A DNA stretch of 49,459 nucleotides, from NCBI GenBank assembly GCA_012841565.1, contig DUUM01000222.1:1-49459 (forward strand). Direction: 5' to 3'. Numbering within the stretch: position 1 is the stretch's first letter; each line of letters opens with the position of its first letter. The stretch comes from Candidatus Epulonipiscium sp. (GTDB taxonomy: Bacteria > Bacillota_A > Clostridia > Lachnospirales > Cellulosilyticaceae). The position numbers were made by a program, and so were the translations under genes. Below the pieces are notes generated by a model. It saw nothing but the letters and a program-made list of their open reading frames with translations. It was not told where the DNA came from and made no database searches. Shown here in pieces: positions 1 through 7,752 of the stretch.

Positions 1-66
1 CGAACCCACACGCCCAAGGGCACTAGATCCTAAGTCTAGCGCGTCTGCCAATTCCGCCATACCCGC
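1..66 (-). tRNA. tRNA-Leu(TAG), cut by window edge
   Basis: Read on the minus strand, this has a leucine-type acceptor stem and D arm (GCGGGTATGGCGGAATTGGC), an anticodon arm with TAG in the loop, and the start of a long variable arm and T arm. The 3' end lies outside the window, so this is an edge truncation and not a pseudogene. It is the last of three tRNAs (Gln, Lys, Leu) read leftward. Confidence 0.93.
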
Positions 67-69
67 ATA

Positions 70-142
70 TGAACCACCCGGGGTTCGAACCCGGGACAAC
101 TGGATTAAAAGTCCAGTGCTCTACCAACTGAGCTAGTGATCC
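70..142 (-). tRNA. tRNA-Lys(TTT)
   Basis: A 73-nt cloverleaf: acceptor GGATCAC pairs with GTGGTTC, the D arm is GCTCAGTTGGTAGAGC, the anticodon stem CTGGA/TCCAG encloses loop CTTTTAA with anticodon TTT, and the T arm contains GTTCGAA. The CCA end is not encoded. It sits three bases from tRNA-Leu and is probably cut from the same precursor. Confidence 0.96.
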
Positions 143-189
143 TAATTTTTTTTGTGAAGCTAGGATTTAAAACTTTAGGCATTGCCTAA

Positions 190-261
190 CTGGGTAGAAA
201 GGATTCGAACCTTTGCATACAGAAGTCAAAGTCCTGTGCCTTACCGCTTGGCGACTACCCA
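190..261 (-). tRNA. tRNA-Gln(TTG)
   Basis: A 72-nt cloverleaf with acceptor TGGGTAG/CTACCCA, D arm CGCCAAGCGGTAAGGC typical of tRNA-Gln, anticodon TTG in the loop of CAGGACTTTGACTTCTG, and T-loop GTTCGAA. The CCA is not encoded. It is the first tRNA after the promoter at 355-383. Because GatCAB is encoded nearby, this tRNA may be charged through Glu-tRNA-Gln transamidation; no glutaminyl-tRNA synthetase is seen in the window. Confidence 0.95.
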
Positions 262-354
262 TCACTAAGTGTGAAACTCTAGTCTAAAACGAGTCTCTTT
301 TACATTTGTTTTGTCGTTGCTTGAAAACTGTTTCTTAATCAACCGACAAATTGT

Positions 355-383
355 ATTATACATAATCCTACCCAATCCGTCAA
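355..383 (-). promoter_or_regulatory. sigma-A promoter of the Gln-Lys-Leu tRNA cluster
   Basis: On the minus strand TTGACG (378-383) and TATAAT (355-360) are separated by exactly 17 bases. This is a near-consensus housekeeping promoter placed about 95 bases before the tRNA-Gln 5' end, as expected for a strongly expressed stable-RNA unit. Confidence 0.8.
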
Positions 384-415
384 CATCTTTTTTGAAATTC
401 TTTTATTTTTTATTT

Positions 416-943
416 TTATAATTCTTTTTGAGTCGATTCTTTATCTATTATGCGCATCATTTTAACCCTTATAGGCTTGCCTTTTTGTATGTCCAAAACT
501 GCGTAAGAAGGGTCTTTAGAATCTCTTGGAAGACTTATACTACCAGGGTTAACAATCATTTTACCCGATTTTTCTTGGGTTTCTATATGAGCTAAATGTG
601 AGTGTCCACACAAACCAATGTCAGCTTCTCTTCTATTTACTTCTTCAAATAATCTATTGTAATTTAGTTTTATATTGTGATGATCTCCGTGGGTAATTAA
701 TACCTTTTTGTCCTCTATATTAACTACTTTTATTTTTTCATCTTCCTGAAAAAACCATCCATCACAATTACCCGGAACATAAAAAAACTTTAACTGAGGA
801 TACTGCTTCTCTAATTTTTTAGCATCGTCAATATGATCACCACAATGTATGACAATATCTATTCCTTGTTTGATCATATGCCTAATGGCTAATCCTCCAT
901 GTGTTAAATCTTTATGCGTATCACTCATTACTAAAACTTTCAT
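416..943 (-). CDS. YfcE/YsnB-type metallophosphoesterase
   Basis: A small calcineurin-like phosphodiesterase of 175 aa that likely hydrolyses phosphodiesters with two bound metals. The metal-binding set is complete and in order: Asp8 and His10 (SDTH), Asp36 (GDH), Asn59 (GNCD), His85 (THGD), His114 and His116 (GHSH). It starts two bases after rdgB ends, behind a GGGGAA site, so the two are cotranscribed. In Bacillus subtilis the equivalent pair ysnA-ysnB lies in the same order after gerM-rph. The cellular substrate of this family is not settled. No clear terminator follows, although the downstream sequence is T-rich. Confidence 0.9.
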   Translation of the reverse strand: MKVLVMSDTHKDLTHGGLAIRHMIKQGIDIVIHCGDHIDDAKKLEKQYPQLKFFYVPGNCDGWFFQEDEKIKVVNIEDKKVLITHGDHHNIKLNYNRLFEEVNRREADIGLCGHSHLAHIETQEKSGKMIVNPGSISLPRDSKDPSYAVLDIQKGKPIRVKMMRIIDKESTQKEL

Positions 944-945
944 AG

Positions 946-1557
946 TTAATTCCCCATTATTCTCTTAAGTTGTATTTTCATATCTTCTAACGCTCTACCC
1001 CTATGGCTAATTTTATTTTTTAATTCAGGTGAAATATCTGCAGTTGATGTATCAAATCCTTCTGGGTAAAATATTGGATCATACCCAAATCCACCACTCC
1101 CCCTAGGTTGGTCTCCAATTCTACCTTCTATAATACCTTTTGTAACGATTGTTTGATCTAACATTTTTTTATCTGGGAATGCTGCTGCTATGGCACAAAC
1201 AAAACGCGCTCCCCTTTTTGATTCTGGCGCCTCTTTCATTCTTTCTAAAATAATTGCATTTTTTTCTTGGTAGGGTGTATCTTTACCCAGGTAACGGGCT
1301 GAATATACACCTGGTGCTTTGTCAAAATAATCTATTTCCAGTCCTGAATCATCTGCTAGCACAATTTGGCCCGATATTTTCATGATTTCTTCAGCCTTTT
1401 TTATTGCATTGGCTTCAAATGTTTCTCCGTCTTCTACAACGTCAATATCAATACCTGCCTCTTGCATTGTAATAATATTAATATTCATATCTGACATGAT
1501 TTGTTTTACTTCTTTTACTTTATCTTTATTTTGTGTTGCTAAAATAATTGTTTTCAT
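946..1557 (-). CDS. rdgB: RdgB/HAM1 non-canonical purine NTP pyrophosphatase
   Basis: Hydrolyses dITP, ITP and XTP to the monophosphate plus pyrophosphate, keeping deaminated purines out of DNA and RNA. Family marks are the N-terminal ATQNKDKVKE segment, the catalytic LADDSGLEID motif, the PRGSGGFGYDPIF loop and the C-terminal SHRGRAL. I place the start at 1557: the sequence AGGG followed by six bases precedes this ATG, whereas the ATG two codons earlier (1563) has no room for a ribosome site. The first 32 bases overlap the 3' end of the GerM-like gene, so translation may be coupled. The product is 203 aa, a normal length. Confidence 0.95.
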   Translation of the reverse strand: MKTIILATQNKDKVKEVKQIMSDMNINIITMQEAGIDIDVVEDGETFEANAIKKAEEIMKISGQIVLADDSGLEIDYFDKAPGVYSARYLGKDTPYQEKNAIILERMKEAPESKRGARFVCAIAAAFPDKKMLDQTIVTKGIIEGRIGDQPRGSGGFGYDPIFYPEGFDTSTADISPELKNKISHRGRALEDMKIQLKRIMGN

Positions 1558-1873
1558 AATCATCCCTACTATACTTTAAAATTTGTGTACCTTCTGGAAG
1601 ATATCCTTCTTTTCCCTCAATAAGAAGTGTAAAGACTTCAACTTCTGGATTAGCAAATACGCAGCCTAAAATCTGAGACACAACTTCATATTCCATGGCA
1701 TTACCGCCACCATATGAAGCAATATCTTTAGAAACATCAACAATTAACTCATTCCCATTCCATTGTACACCTAAAACTTTAGTTTGTGAAGAAATGAATT
1801 CATTTTTATCTGTATATATTGGTTTCGTAGCCATTACAAAAAGCAATAATGATAACAATAGCCTTTTTACCAT
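1526..1873 (-). CDS. small GerMN-domain exported protein
   Basis: A 115-aa protein with an N-terminal hydrophobic segment (residues about 4-15, possible signal peptide or anchor) followed by a single GerMN-like domain. That domain is recognised by the pattern ELIVDVSKDIASYGGG, EYEVVSQILGCVF, then a VEVFTLLIEGKEGYLPEGT strand and turn. GerM proteins act in sporulation and germination in Bacillus; they carry two such domains, while this one has one. The gene leads a unit with rdgB and the phosphoesterase. Its last 32 bases overlap rdgB. The start has a GGGGGTGG site. Family assignment is by motif reading; the role here is inferred. Confidence 0.75.
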   Translation of the reverse strand: MVKRLLLSLLLFVMATKPIYTDKNEFISSQTKVLGVQWNGNELIVDVSKDIASYGGGNAMEYEVVSQILGCVFANPEVEVFTLLIEGKEGYLPEGTQILKYSRDDYENNYFSNTK

Positions 1874-1938
1874 TTATTTCCACCCCCACTTATAATTCTA
1901 CTCATATAAAGTGGGACATGCAATACAATTCGTTCCCT

Positions 1939-1977
1939 AAAAAAACACACCTATATATGATATAGGTGTGTTTTTTT
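1939..1977 (-). terminator. intrinsic terminator after the amidase gene
   Basis: A perfect 17-bp inverted repeat (1939-1955 with 1961-1977, loop TATGA) has A-rich and T-rich outer flanks, so it can work in both directions. It overlaps the amidase stop codon (1976-1978) and ends the leftward amidase transcript before the GerM unit. Confidence 0.9.
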
Positions 1978-3772
1978 AACGAAATGACAGTGTGTTAAAT
2001 ATTTCGACAATAGAATCGTATATAACGGATGCCACTTGTCTATTAAATTCTGGTGATTGCAATTTTGCTGCATCTCCTGGATTGGTCAAAAATCCTGTTT
2101 CAACAAGAATCGCTGGCATATTAGTTGAATTTAAAACAACTAATCCTGGACGAGCCTTTGCCCCTCGGTCAAACATTTTTAATCTACTAACCATATTATT
2201 TTGTACAATCTGAGCCATTGTTTTACTTTTAGGATCCTTTGTAGAATAGAGCACTTCTGTCCCATTAACCTCAGGATTTGTAAATGAGTTATTATGCAGA
2301 CTAACAAAAATATCTGCTCCTATTTCATTCGCAAGTTGCGCCCTAGCTGGATTCGTTGGGTATGAGTCATCTTCTCTCGTAACGTAAACCTTAATATTCG
2401 AATCCTTTTCTAGTAAATCATATAGCTGCATACCTTGTTCAAAGTTTACCTTTTTCTCTTGTAAACCATTAGCCGATGCTCCGCCATCCTGAGCACCATG
2501 CCCCATATCTAACAAAATAATATTTTGATATTTATCTTTAGGTTGCATAAATATAATTTTAATATTTTCTCCATCATCTAGTATTTCATATGCTCTAATC
2601 TTCTTTTCATGAATAATAAATTCCGTTTTATTGTTGGATTGTATTAGAATCTTATCGATGGTGCTACTTCCTATAGTCATTAATCCATCATTATATACAT
2701 CACTGTAATTCCCTGGTAATGTTACAGTAATTTTTCTATTTCTATAATCATCATTGATTTTAATATCACTCACTGATAATCCTTTTTCTTTCTTAAATAC
2801 AATAGCTTCTTGTGGGCTATTTATATATTTAAAGTTTTTAATTTCAATTTCTTCAAGCTCTATCTCAGGCTGAGGGGTTATTTCTTCTGGTTTTGGTTTT
2901 GTAGCCTCAGGTTTACCATCTTCTATTTTGCCTGCCAACATGCTCACTGTAATCACCGTTTTATCTTTAGAAAGTTCAACCTTTGAAGTCGTTTCTTTGA
3001 TTATATCAAACACTACCCTTGTTTTTTCTGGTGTAAATTGACTTGTCCTAATTATCTGAACATAAGGATTGTCTGGCAACGTTATTTTCCCATCTAATAA
3101 ATTTTTAGCACTATCAATATCAACAACTATTTTCCCCTCTTGTGTAAAGTGAGAATAGGAGTCAAGTGGTTTTTCAAGATATATTGTATAAAGCGAGATG
3201 CCATCATCTTGGTTTTGAACACGGACCTCTTCCACTTTTGTTATTAGCTCCGGAACCTGTATCGTTGGCGGTTTAACCTCAGGAGTAGACATAATTTGAT
3301 TAATACTAATATAACTCGTACTAGCATTCCAATCTACTGCATACCCTAATGTTTCCCCAATAAATCTAAGGGGAAGCATTAACTTCCCATTAATAAGCTT
3401 AGGGGGAACGTCTAGTTTTTTTGATTGCCCTTCTACCCAGGCATCCGAGTTATCTACCTCTAATACAATAAGCTTATCACCATGATTAATAAACACCTTT
3501 TTTTCAGCTGCTTTCCACTCAACCGTTGCACCCATAGGTTCAAAGACTTCTCTCGTTGGGACTAATGTACGTCCATCAATTTGTACCGGTGGCATAGCCA
3601 TTTCTATTTTTTTATTATTAATTTCAAGTGTAATAAGTGGTTTATTATATGTATGCTGCTTACCATCATATGTAAGGGTCATTTCCTGTGCATATATGGC
3701 TGTAGCAGGTTTTATTATGTGTAGTGAAAGGATGCATGTTACTAAAAGTGCATTTCTTATAAGTTTGCTCAT
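1976..3772 (-). CDS. N-acetylmuramoyl-L-alanine amidase (Cu-amine-oxidase-N, AMIN, Amidase_3)
   Basis: A secreted cell-wall hydrolase of 598 aa that cleaves the MurNAc to L-Ala bond of peptidoglycan. A signal peptide (residues 1-29, cut likely after ATAIYA) leads to a copper-amine-oxidase N-like wall-binding repeat pair (about 35-160, with GRTLVPTREVFE and GKLMLPLRFIGE). Two AMIN-like beta domains follow (about 190-275 and 310-410), separated by a Pro/Glu/Lys linker. The Amidase_3 domain (about 418-595) shows zinc ligands in DMGHG, a Glu in LQEKKVN and His in SLHNN, and the catalytic Glu in LVETGF. The start has an AGGAGG site. It appears monocistronic with its own terminator. The exact peptidoglycan role (division or sporulation) is not determined. 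Confidence 0.93.
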   Translation of the reverse strand: MSKLIRNALLVTCILSLHIIKPATAIYAQEMTLTYDGKQHTYNKPLITLEINNKKIEMAMPPVQIDGRTLVPTREVFEPMGATVEWKAAEKKVFINHGDKLIVLEVDNSDAWVEGQSKKLDVPPKLINGKLMLPLRFIGETLGYAVDWNASTSYISINQIMSTPEVKPPTIQVPELITKVEEVRVQNQDDGISLYTIYLEKPLDSYSHFTQEGKIVVDIDSAKNLLDGKITLPDNPYVQIIRTSQFTPEKTRVVFDIIKETTSKVELSKDKTVITVSMLAGKIEDGKPEATKPKPEEITPQPEIELEEIEIKNFKYINSPQEAIVFKKEKGLSVSDIKINDDYRNRKITVTLPGNYSDVYNDGLMTIGSSTIDKILIQSNNKTEFIIHEKKIRAYEILDDGENIKIIFMQPKDKYQNIILLDMGHGAQDGGASANGLQEKKVNFEQGMQLYDLLEKDSNIKVYVTREDDSYPTNPARAQLANEIGADIFVSLHNNSFTNPEVNGTEVLYSTKDPKSKTMAQIVQNNMVSRLKMFDRGAKARPGLVVLNSTNMPAILVETGFLTNPGDAAKLQSPEFNRQVASVIYDSIVEIFNTLSFR

Positions 3773-3894
3773 CTATCTTCCTCCTATAGTCTATTTTGTC
3801 ATAATATCTCTTCATAAGTATAGCAGATTTTCAGACATAGTACAAAACTAAAAGTTACATAAGATGAGCTTGTTTTTGCTTAATATATATAAAA

Positions 3895-3938
3895 AGTATA
3901 GCTAAAACATCTAATCTTACAGATATTTTAGCTATACT
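3895..3938 (-). terminator. intrinsic terminator after the gatB-linked membrane gene
   Basis: Two 18-base arms (3895-3912 and 3921-3938) pair with one wobble around an 8-base loop. On the minus strand the stem is followed by a T-rich run. It closes the leftward alcohol dehydrogenase-gatCAB-membrane protein transcript. Confidence 0.8.
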
Positions 3939-4014
3939 GCTATTTTTTATGCTTTTTTAAGTCTCTTTTCCTTAACTTGGATATTTCCACTTCATTTTGT
4001 CACGCACTTGTTAC

Positions 4015-4527
4015 TTATTTGTTACACAATATTAACATTTCATTTTCAAATCTTTTTTCTATTATTTGTTTATTTTTTCTAGTTGTAAAAAAAGATAAAT
4101 GCTTCTTTTTATCTTTTTTTATATAGTCAATGGTAAACTTATACCCATACATCTGCTTCTTAACTGCATATTGCTCTATAGCACTATTCCCAATGGTGAC
4201 TTCTTGGGTGATTAAAGCATTCTTAGTTAGAACGACTAATTGAGTCAATTGCAAAATACAGTATATAACAAACAAACCTACAATAATTACATAGAAGTGC
4301 CTTAGTAAAGGTTGGTAGGACAGTCTATAATTATCAAATCTTGATTTGTTCATGACCAATAAAACAAAGAAAAGAATGGACCAGTCTCCTTCTTGATTTC
4401 GAAACGTAAAATTAGAGTCCTTATTATTCGCTTTGTTTATGATCCATATATAGCGTACCCGCATAAGGGATATCCAAAACATCAGTAAAATCATTATTTT
4501 TAGTAATGGATCCACATATCTTGACAT
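4015..4527 (-). CDS. hypothetical membrane protein coupled to gatB
   Basis: I do not recognise this 170-aa protein. It has about three hydrophobic segments (roughly residues 6-24, 49-60 and 76-103) and a charged C-terminal part (about 104-170) rich in Lys. The C-terminal part starts with a strand pattern (VVLTKNALITQEV...) reminiscent of small PH-like membrane-associated domains; that resemblance is weak. Its ATG immediately follows the gatB TAA with no gap and only a weak upstream ribosome site, which suggests translational coupling. It is the last gene before the terminator at 3895-3938. Function unknown. Confidence 0.65.
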   Translation of the reverse strand: MSRYVDPLLKIMILLMFWISLMRVRYIWIINKANNKDSNFTFRNQEGDWSILFFVLLVMNKSRFDNYRLSYQPLLRHFYVIIVGLFVIYCILQLTQLVVLTKNALITQEVTIGNSAIEQYAVKKQMYGYKFTIDYIKKDKKKHLSFFTTRKNKQIIEKRFENEMLILCNK

Positions 4528-5970
4528 TTACATCATTTCTTTCAGCATGTTCGTTAATATTTCCGTTACCTTTTGAGGGTTTGCTTTTCCTTTAGTCTTT
4601 TTCATCATTTGTCCCATTAAGGCTTTCATAGCTCTTTCATTACCGCCTAAATAGTCTTGTACTGATTTTTCATTAGCTTCTAATACTTCTTTAGCCATTT
4701 CTAAAAGTTCTCCATCATCACTAATTTGTGTTAAGCCTTTTTCATCCACAATGGTCTCTGGATCTTTACCAGTTATCCACATTTCATCAAAGACTTGTTT
4801 AGCAATATTATTACTGATAGTCCCTTGATCAATTAGCTCAATCATCTTACCTAAAATCTCCGGTTTAAATGGGATTGCAGCTTCTTCTTTTTGGTCTTCA
4901 TCTAAACGGCTGAAGATATCTCTCATAATCCAATTGGTTACCGCTTTAGGATTATTACATATTGCCACTGCTTGTTCAAAAAACTGTGCAATTTTTTGAG
5001 ATCCTACGAGTTGAGTAGCATCATAATCACCCAGATCATACTCTGTCATATATCTCGCCTTTTTTGCATTTGGCAATTCTGGCAAACTCGACTTAATATT
5101 TTCAATATACGCATCTGTCAATATGATAGGTCTAAGATCTGGATCTTGGAAGTAACGGTAGTCTGCTGCATCTCCCTTAGCCCTCATAGACACTGTTACT
5201 TGGGCTACCTCATCCCATCTTCTTGTTTCTTGGATAATCTCCCCACCTGCTTCTAAAATGTCTATCTGACGCTTTGTTTCCGCCTCAATAGATTTTTCAA
5301 CATTACTAAAGGAGTTCAGGTTTTTCATTTCTGTACGTGTTCCTAGTTTCTCGGCTCCTTTTTTTCTGACAGAAATATTAATATCCGTACGGAAGGATCC
5401 TTCGTTCATTTTACAGTCTGATATGCCAATATATCTAAAGATATTTCTAAGTGTTTCTAGGTATGCTCTAGCTTCACTCGCTGAGCTAATATCAGGCTCT
5501 GATACACTTTCAATAAGGGGCACGCCGCAACGGTTATAGTCAATAAATGAGCCCACTTCGTCATGGGTTAGTTTACCTGTATCTTCTTCCAAGTGGATCC
5601 GGGTAAGGCCAATACGTTTAGCCCCCCCCTCTACTTCTATATCAATGTGCCCCGCAAAACAAATAGGGAACTCATCTTGTGTATCTTGGTACCCTTTAGC
5701 AAGGTCTGGATAAAAATAGTTTTTTCGATCATGTTTGCTATATTTATTAATGGAGCAGTTTGTTGCCAGTCCAGCTCTTACGCCGTACTCGACTACTTTC
5801 TCATTAAGCACCGGTAAAGTTCCTGGCATTCCTATACACCCTGGGCAACAATGGGTATTTTCTTCCCCACCAAATTCTGTGCTACAGCTGCAAAATGCTT
5901 TTGTTTTTGTAGAAAGTTCTGTGTGAACTTCTATTCCTATGACTGTTTCATAATCTGAATATATACTCAC
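4528..5970 (-). CDS. gatB: Asp-tRNA(Asn)/Glu-tRNA(Gln) amidotransferase subunit B
   Basis: The kinase/transamidase subunit that activates the mischarged aminoacyl-tRNA and receives ammonia from GatA. At 480 aa it has the family length. It shows the N-terminal IGIEVHTELST motif, the zinc-type cysteines in CSCS...HCCPGCIGMPG, the DPDLRPI segment, and a C-terminal YqeY-like helical tail (about 400-480) that contacts tRNA. It lies after gatA, separated by 18 bases. The order gatC-gatA-gatB is typical of Firmicutes. Confidence 0.97.
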   Translation of the reverse strand: MSIYSDYETVIGIEVHTELSTKTKAFCSCSTEFGGEENTHCCPGCIGMPGTLPVLNEKVVEYGVRAGLATNCSINKYSKHDRKNYFYPDLAKGYQDTQDEFPICFAGHIDIEVEGGAKRIGLTRIHLEEDTGKLTHDEVGSFIDYNRCGVPLIESVSEPDISSASEARAYLETLRNIFRYIGISDCKMNEGSFRTDINISVRKKGAEKLGTRTEMKNLNSFSNVEKSIEAETKRQIDILEAGGEIIQETRRWDEVAQVTVSMRAKGDAADYRYFQDPDLRPIILTDAYIENIKSSLPELPNAKKARYMTEYDLGDYDATQLVGSQKIAQFFEQAVAICNNPKAVTNWIMRDIFSRLDEDQKEEAAIPFKPEILGKMIELIDQGTISNNIAKQVFDEMWITGKDPETIVDEKGLTQISDDGELLEMAKEVLEANEKSVQDYLGGNERAMKALMGQMMKKTKGKANPQKVTEILTNMLKEMM

Positions 5971-5988
5971 TTTCTCACCTCTTTATAT

Positions 5989-7449
5989 CTATAGTTTTGG
6001 TCTTTGATCCTTGTAATCTGCACTTTGCTCAAATGTATAAGCTACTCTCAAGATAGTTTCTTCTTTAAATTCCCCGGCTATTAATTGCATCCCTATTGGG
6101 AGTCCTTTTGTATCAAAGCCACACGGAATTGATATGCCTGCTAGGCCTGCGATATTGGTGTTAATGGTACAAATATCATTTAAATAGGCTTGTACTGGAT
6201 CTTCATGTTTTTCCCCTAATTTCAAGGCTGTGGTTGTCATTGTAGGGGTTAAAATAATATCAAATTTTTCTAGCATCTGATTATGCTCTTGCTTAATAAG
6301 TTCTGCTACTTCTAATGCTTTTTTGTAATAGGCATCGAAGTTGCCTGAACTAAGTACAAAAGTACCTAACATAATACGACGTTTGACTTCAGGACCAAAT
6401 CCTTCGCCCCTTGAATTGCTAAACAAGCTATCTACATCTGTATATTTTTCCGCACGGTGGCCATAGGCTACTCCGTCAAAACGCGCTAAGTTCGATGATG
6501 CTTCTGCACACGCTATAATATAATAAACAGGTAGAGCATGGTTTACAAGAGGCATGGATACCTCTTCAACAATCGCGCCCATTTGCTTTAGTTTTTCTGC
6601 TGAGGCTAAAACTGCCTCTTTTACCTCTGGGTCTATTCCTTCGCCAAAATACTCTTTCGGCACAGCGATACGAATACCTTTTACATCTTCTGTAAGAGCC
6701 TTTGTATAATCTGGGTACGCCATTGAAATCGATGTTGTATCCCTAGGGTCATGCCCTACAATGGCATTTAAAACCAGTGCCATATCTGTTACATCTTTCG
6801 TTATTGGAGATGTTTGATCTAGTGAAGAAGCATAAGATATAACCCCATACCTAGAAACAATTCCATTGGTTGGCTTCATACCAACCAGCCCACAACTAGC
6901 AGCTGGTTGACGAATTGATCCACCTGTATCTGTCCCTATAGAGAAAACAGCTTCTCCTGCTGCTACCGCCGCTGCACTACCGCCTGAGCTACCCCCTGGG
7001 TTTCGTTCAGTGTCCCATGGATTACTTGTTGGGTAAAAATATGAGCTCTCTGTAGAGCCACCCATAGCAAATTCATCCATATTTAGCTTCCCTAGCATAA
7101 TAGCGCCTTGGTCTTCTAGTTTTTCTATAACCGTTGCACTATATGGTGGAATAAAATTCTCTAGCATGCGAGATGCACAGGTGGTTTTGACCCCCCTTGT
7201 ACAAATATTATCTTTAATGCCCATAGGTATTCCAGCTAAATCAGGAAGCTTTTCTCCTGCTTTAAATTTTGCATCAATTTCCCTTGCTTTTTTAAGAGCA
7301 TTTTCTTTATCTAGTGTAATATAAGCCTTAATTTTATCTTCTACAGAAGATATTCTATCATAATAAGCTTCTACTAATGTTTCGCTTGTGGTTTCACCAC
7401 TTCTAAGCATGTCCCGAAGCTCATGTGCTGTTTTTGTAAATAACGCCAT
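5989..7449 (-). CDS. gatA: Asp/Glu-tRNA amidotransferase subunit A (glutaminase)
   Basis: The amidase subunit that frees ammonia from glutamine for GatB. The start is set at 7449 (MALFTKTAH) because AGGAGG lies six bases upstream; the reading frame is open 15 codons further but without a site. From this start the amidase-signature triad falls at Lys79 (GIKDN), Ser154 (in GGSSGGS) and Ser178 (in TGGSIRQP), the positions known for Staphylococcus aureus GatA. The protein is 486 aa, full length. This intact glutaminase contrasts with CbiA and CbiP later in the window. Confidence 0.97.
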   Translation of the reverse strand: MALFTKTAHELRDMLRSGETTSETLVEAYYDRISSVEDKIKAYITLDKENALKKAREIDAKFKAGEKLPDLAGIPMGIKDNICTRGVKTTCASRMLENFIPPYSATVIEKLEDQGAIMLGKLNMDEFAMGGSTESSYFYPTSNPWDTERNPGGSSGGSAAAVAAGEAVFSIGTDTGGSIRQPAASCGLVGMKPTNGIVSRYGVISYASSLDQTSPITKDVTDMALVLNAIVGHDPRDTTSISMAYPDYTKALTEDVKGIRIAVPKEYFGEGIDPEVKEAVLASAEKLKQMGAIVEEVSMPLVNHALPVYYIIACAEASSNLARFDGVAYGHRAEKYTDVDSLFSNSRGEGFGPEVKRRIMLGTFVLSSGNFDAYYKKALEVAELIKQEHNQMLEKFDIILTPTMTTTALKLGEKHEDPVQAYLNDICTINTNIAGLAGISIPCGFDTKGLPIGMQLIAGEFKEETILRVAYTFEQSADYKDQRPKL

Positions 7450-7463
7450 ATCTTTCCTCCTAT

Positions 7464-7751
7464 TTACTCTACGATTTGAGGTACAAAGAAGCACCCATTT
7501 TTTTCTTGTGGTGCATTAGCAAGCAGTTCTTCTTTTGCCATAGATGGCTTAACTTCATCTTTTCGAAGTACATTATATAAAGTAGGTTCGCCTATTTTTG
7601 TATCTACATGGGTGGTATCTACCTCATTCAGTTGTTCTGCAAAAGCAACCATTTTTTCTAAGTCACTGGTAAATTCCTGAGTTTCCTCTTCTGTAAGACT
7701 TAAATGAGCTATATCAGCTATTTTCAAAACATCTTCTTTTGTAATCTTCAT
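7464..7751 (-). CDS. gatC: Asp/Glu-tRNA amidotransferase subunit C
   Basis: A 95-aa scaffold subunit that wraps GatA and GatB. The family pattern is clear: an N-terminal helix ITKEDVLKIADIAHLSLTEE, the FTSDLEKMVAF segment, and a C-terminal portion with VLRKDEVKPS and the FFVPQIVE end that inserts at the GatA-GatB interface. It is separated from the dehydrogenase stop codon by one base. Its ribosome site (GAAGGGAG) lies next to a GGGGACTGTCCCC palindrome in the end of the preceding gene. Confidence 0.95.
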   Translation of the reverse strand: MKITKEDVLKIADIAHLSLTEEETQEFTSDLEKMVAFAEQLNEVDTTHVDTKIGEPTLYNVLRKDEVKPSMAKEELLANAPQEKNGCFFVPQIVE

Positions 7752-7752
7752 C

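Noticed and set aside
1..66. tRNA-Leu at the left edge as a pseudogene
   Set aside because: It is complete up to the window boundary; truncation is due to the window.
4972..5256. Plus-strand ORFs inside gatB and other minus-strand genes
   Set aside because: They lie wholly within well-recognised genes on the opposite strand, lack ribosome sites and resemble no family.
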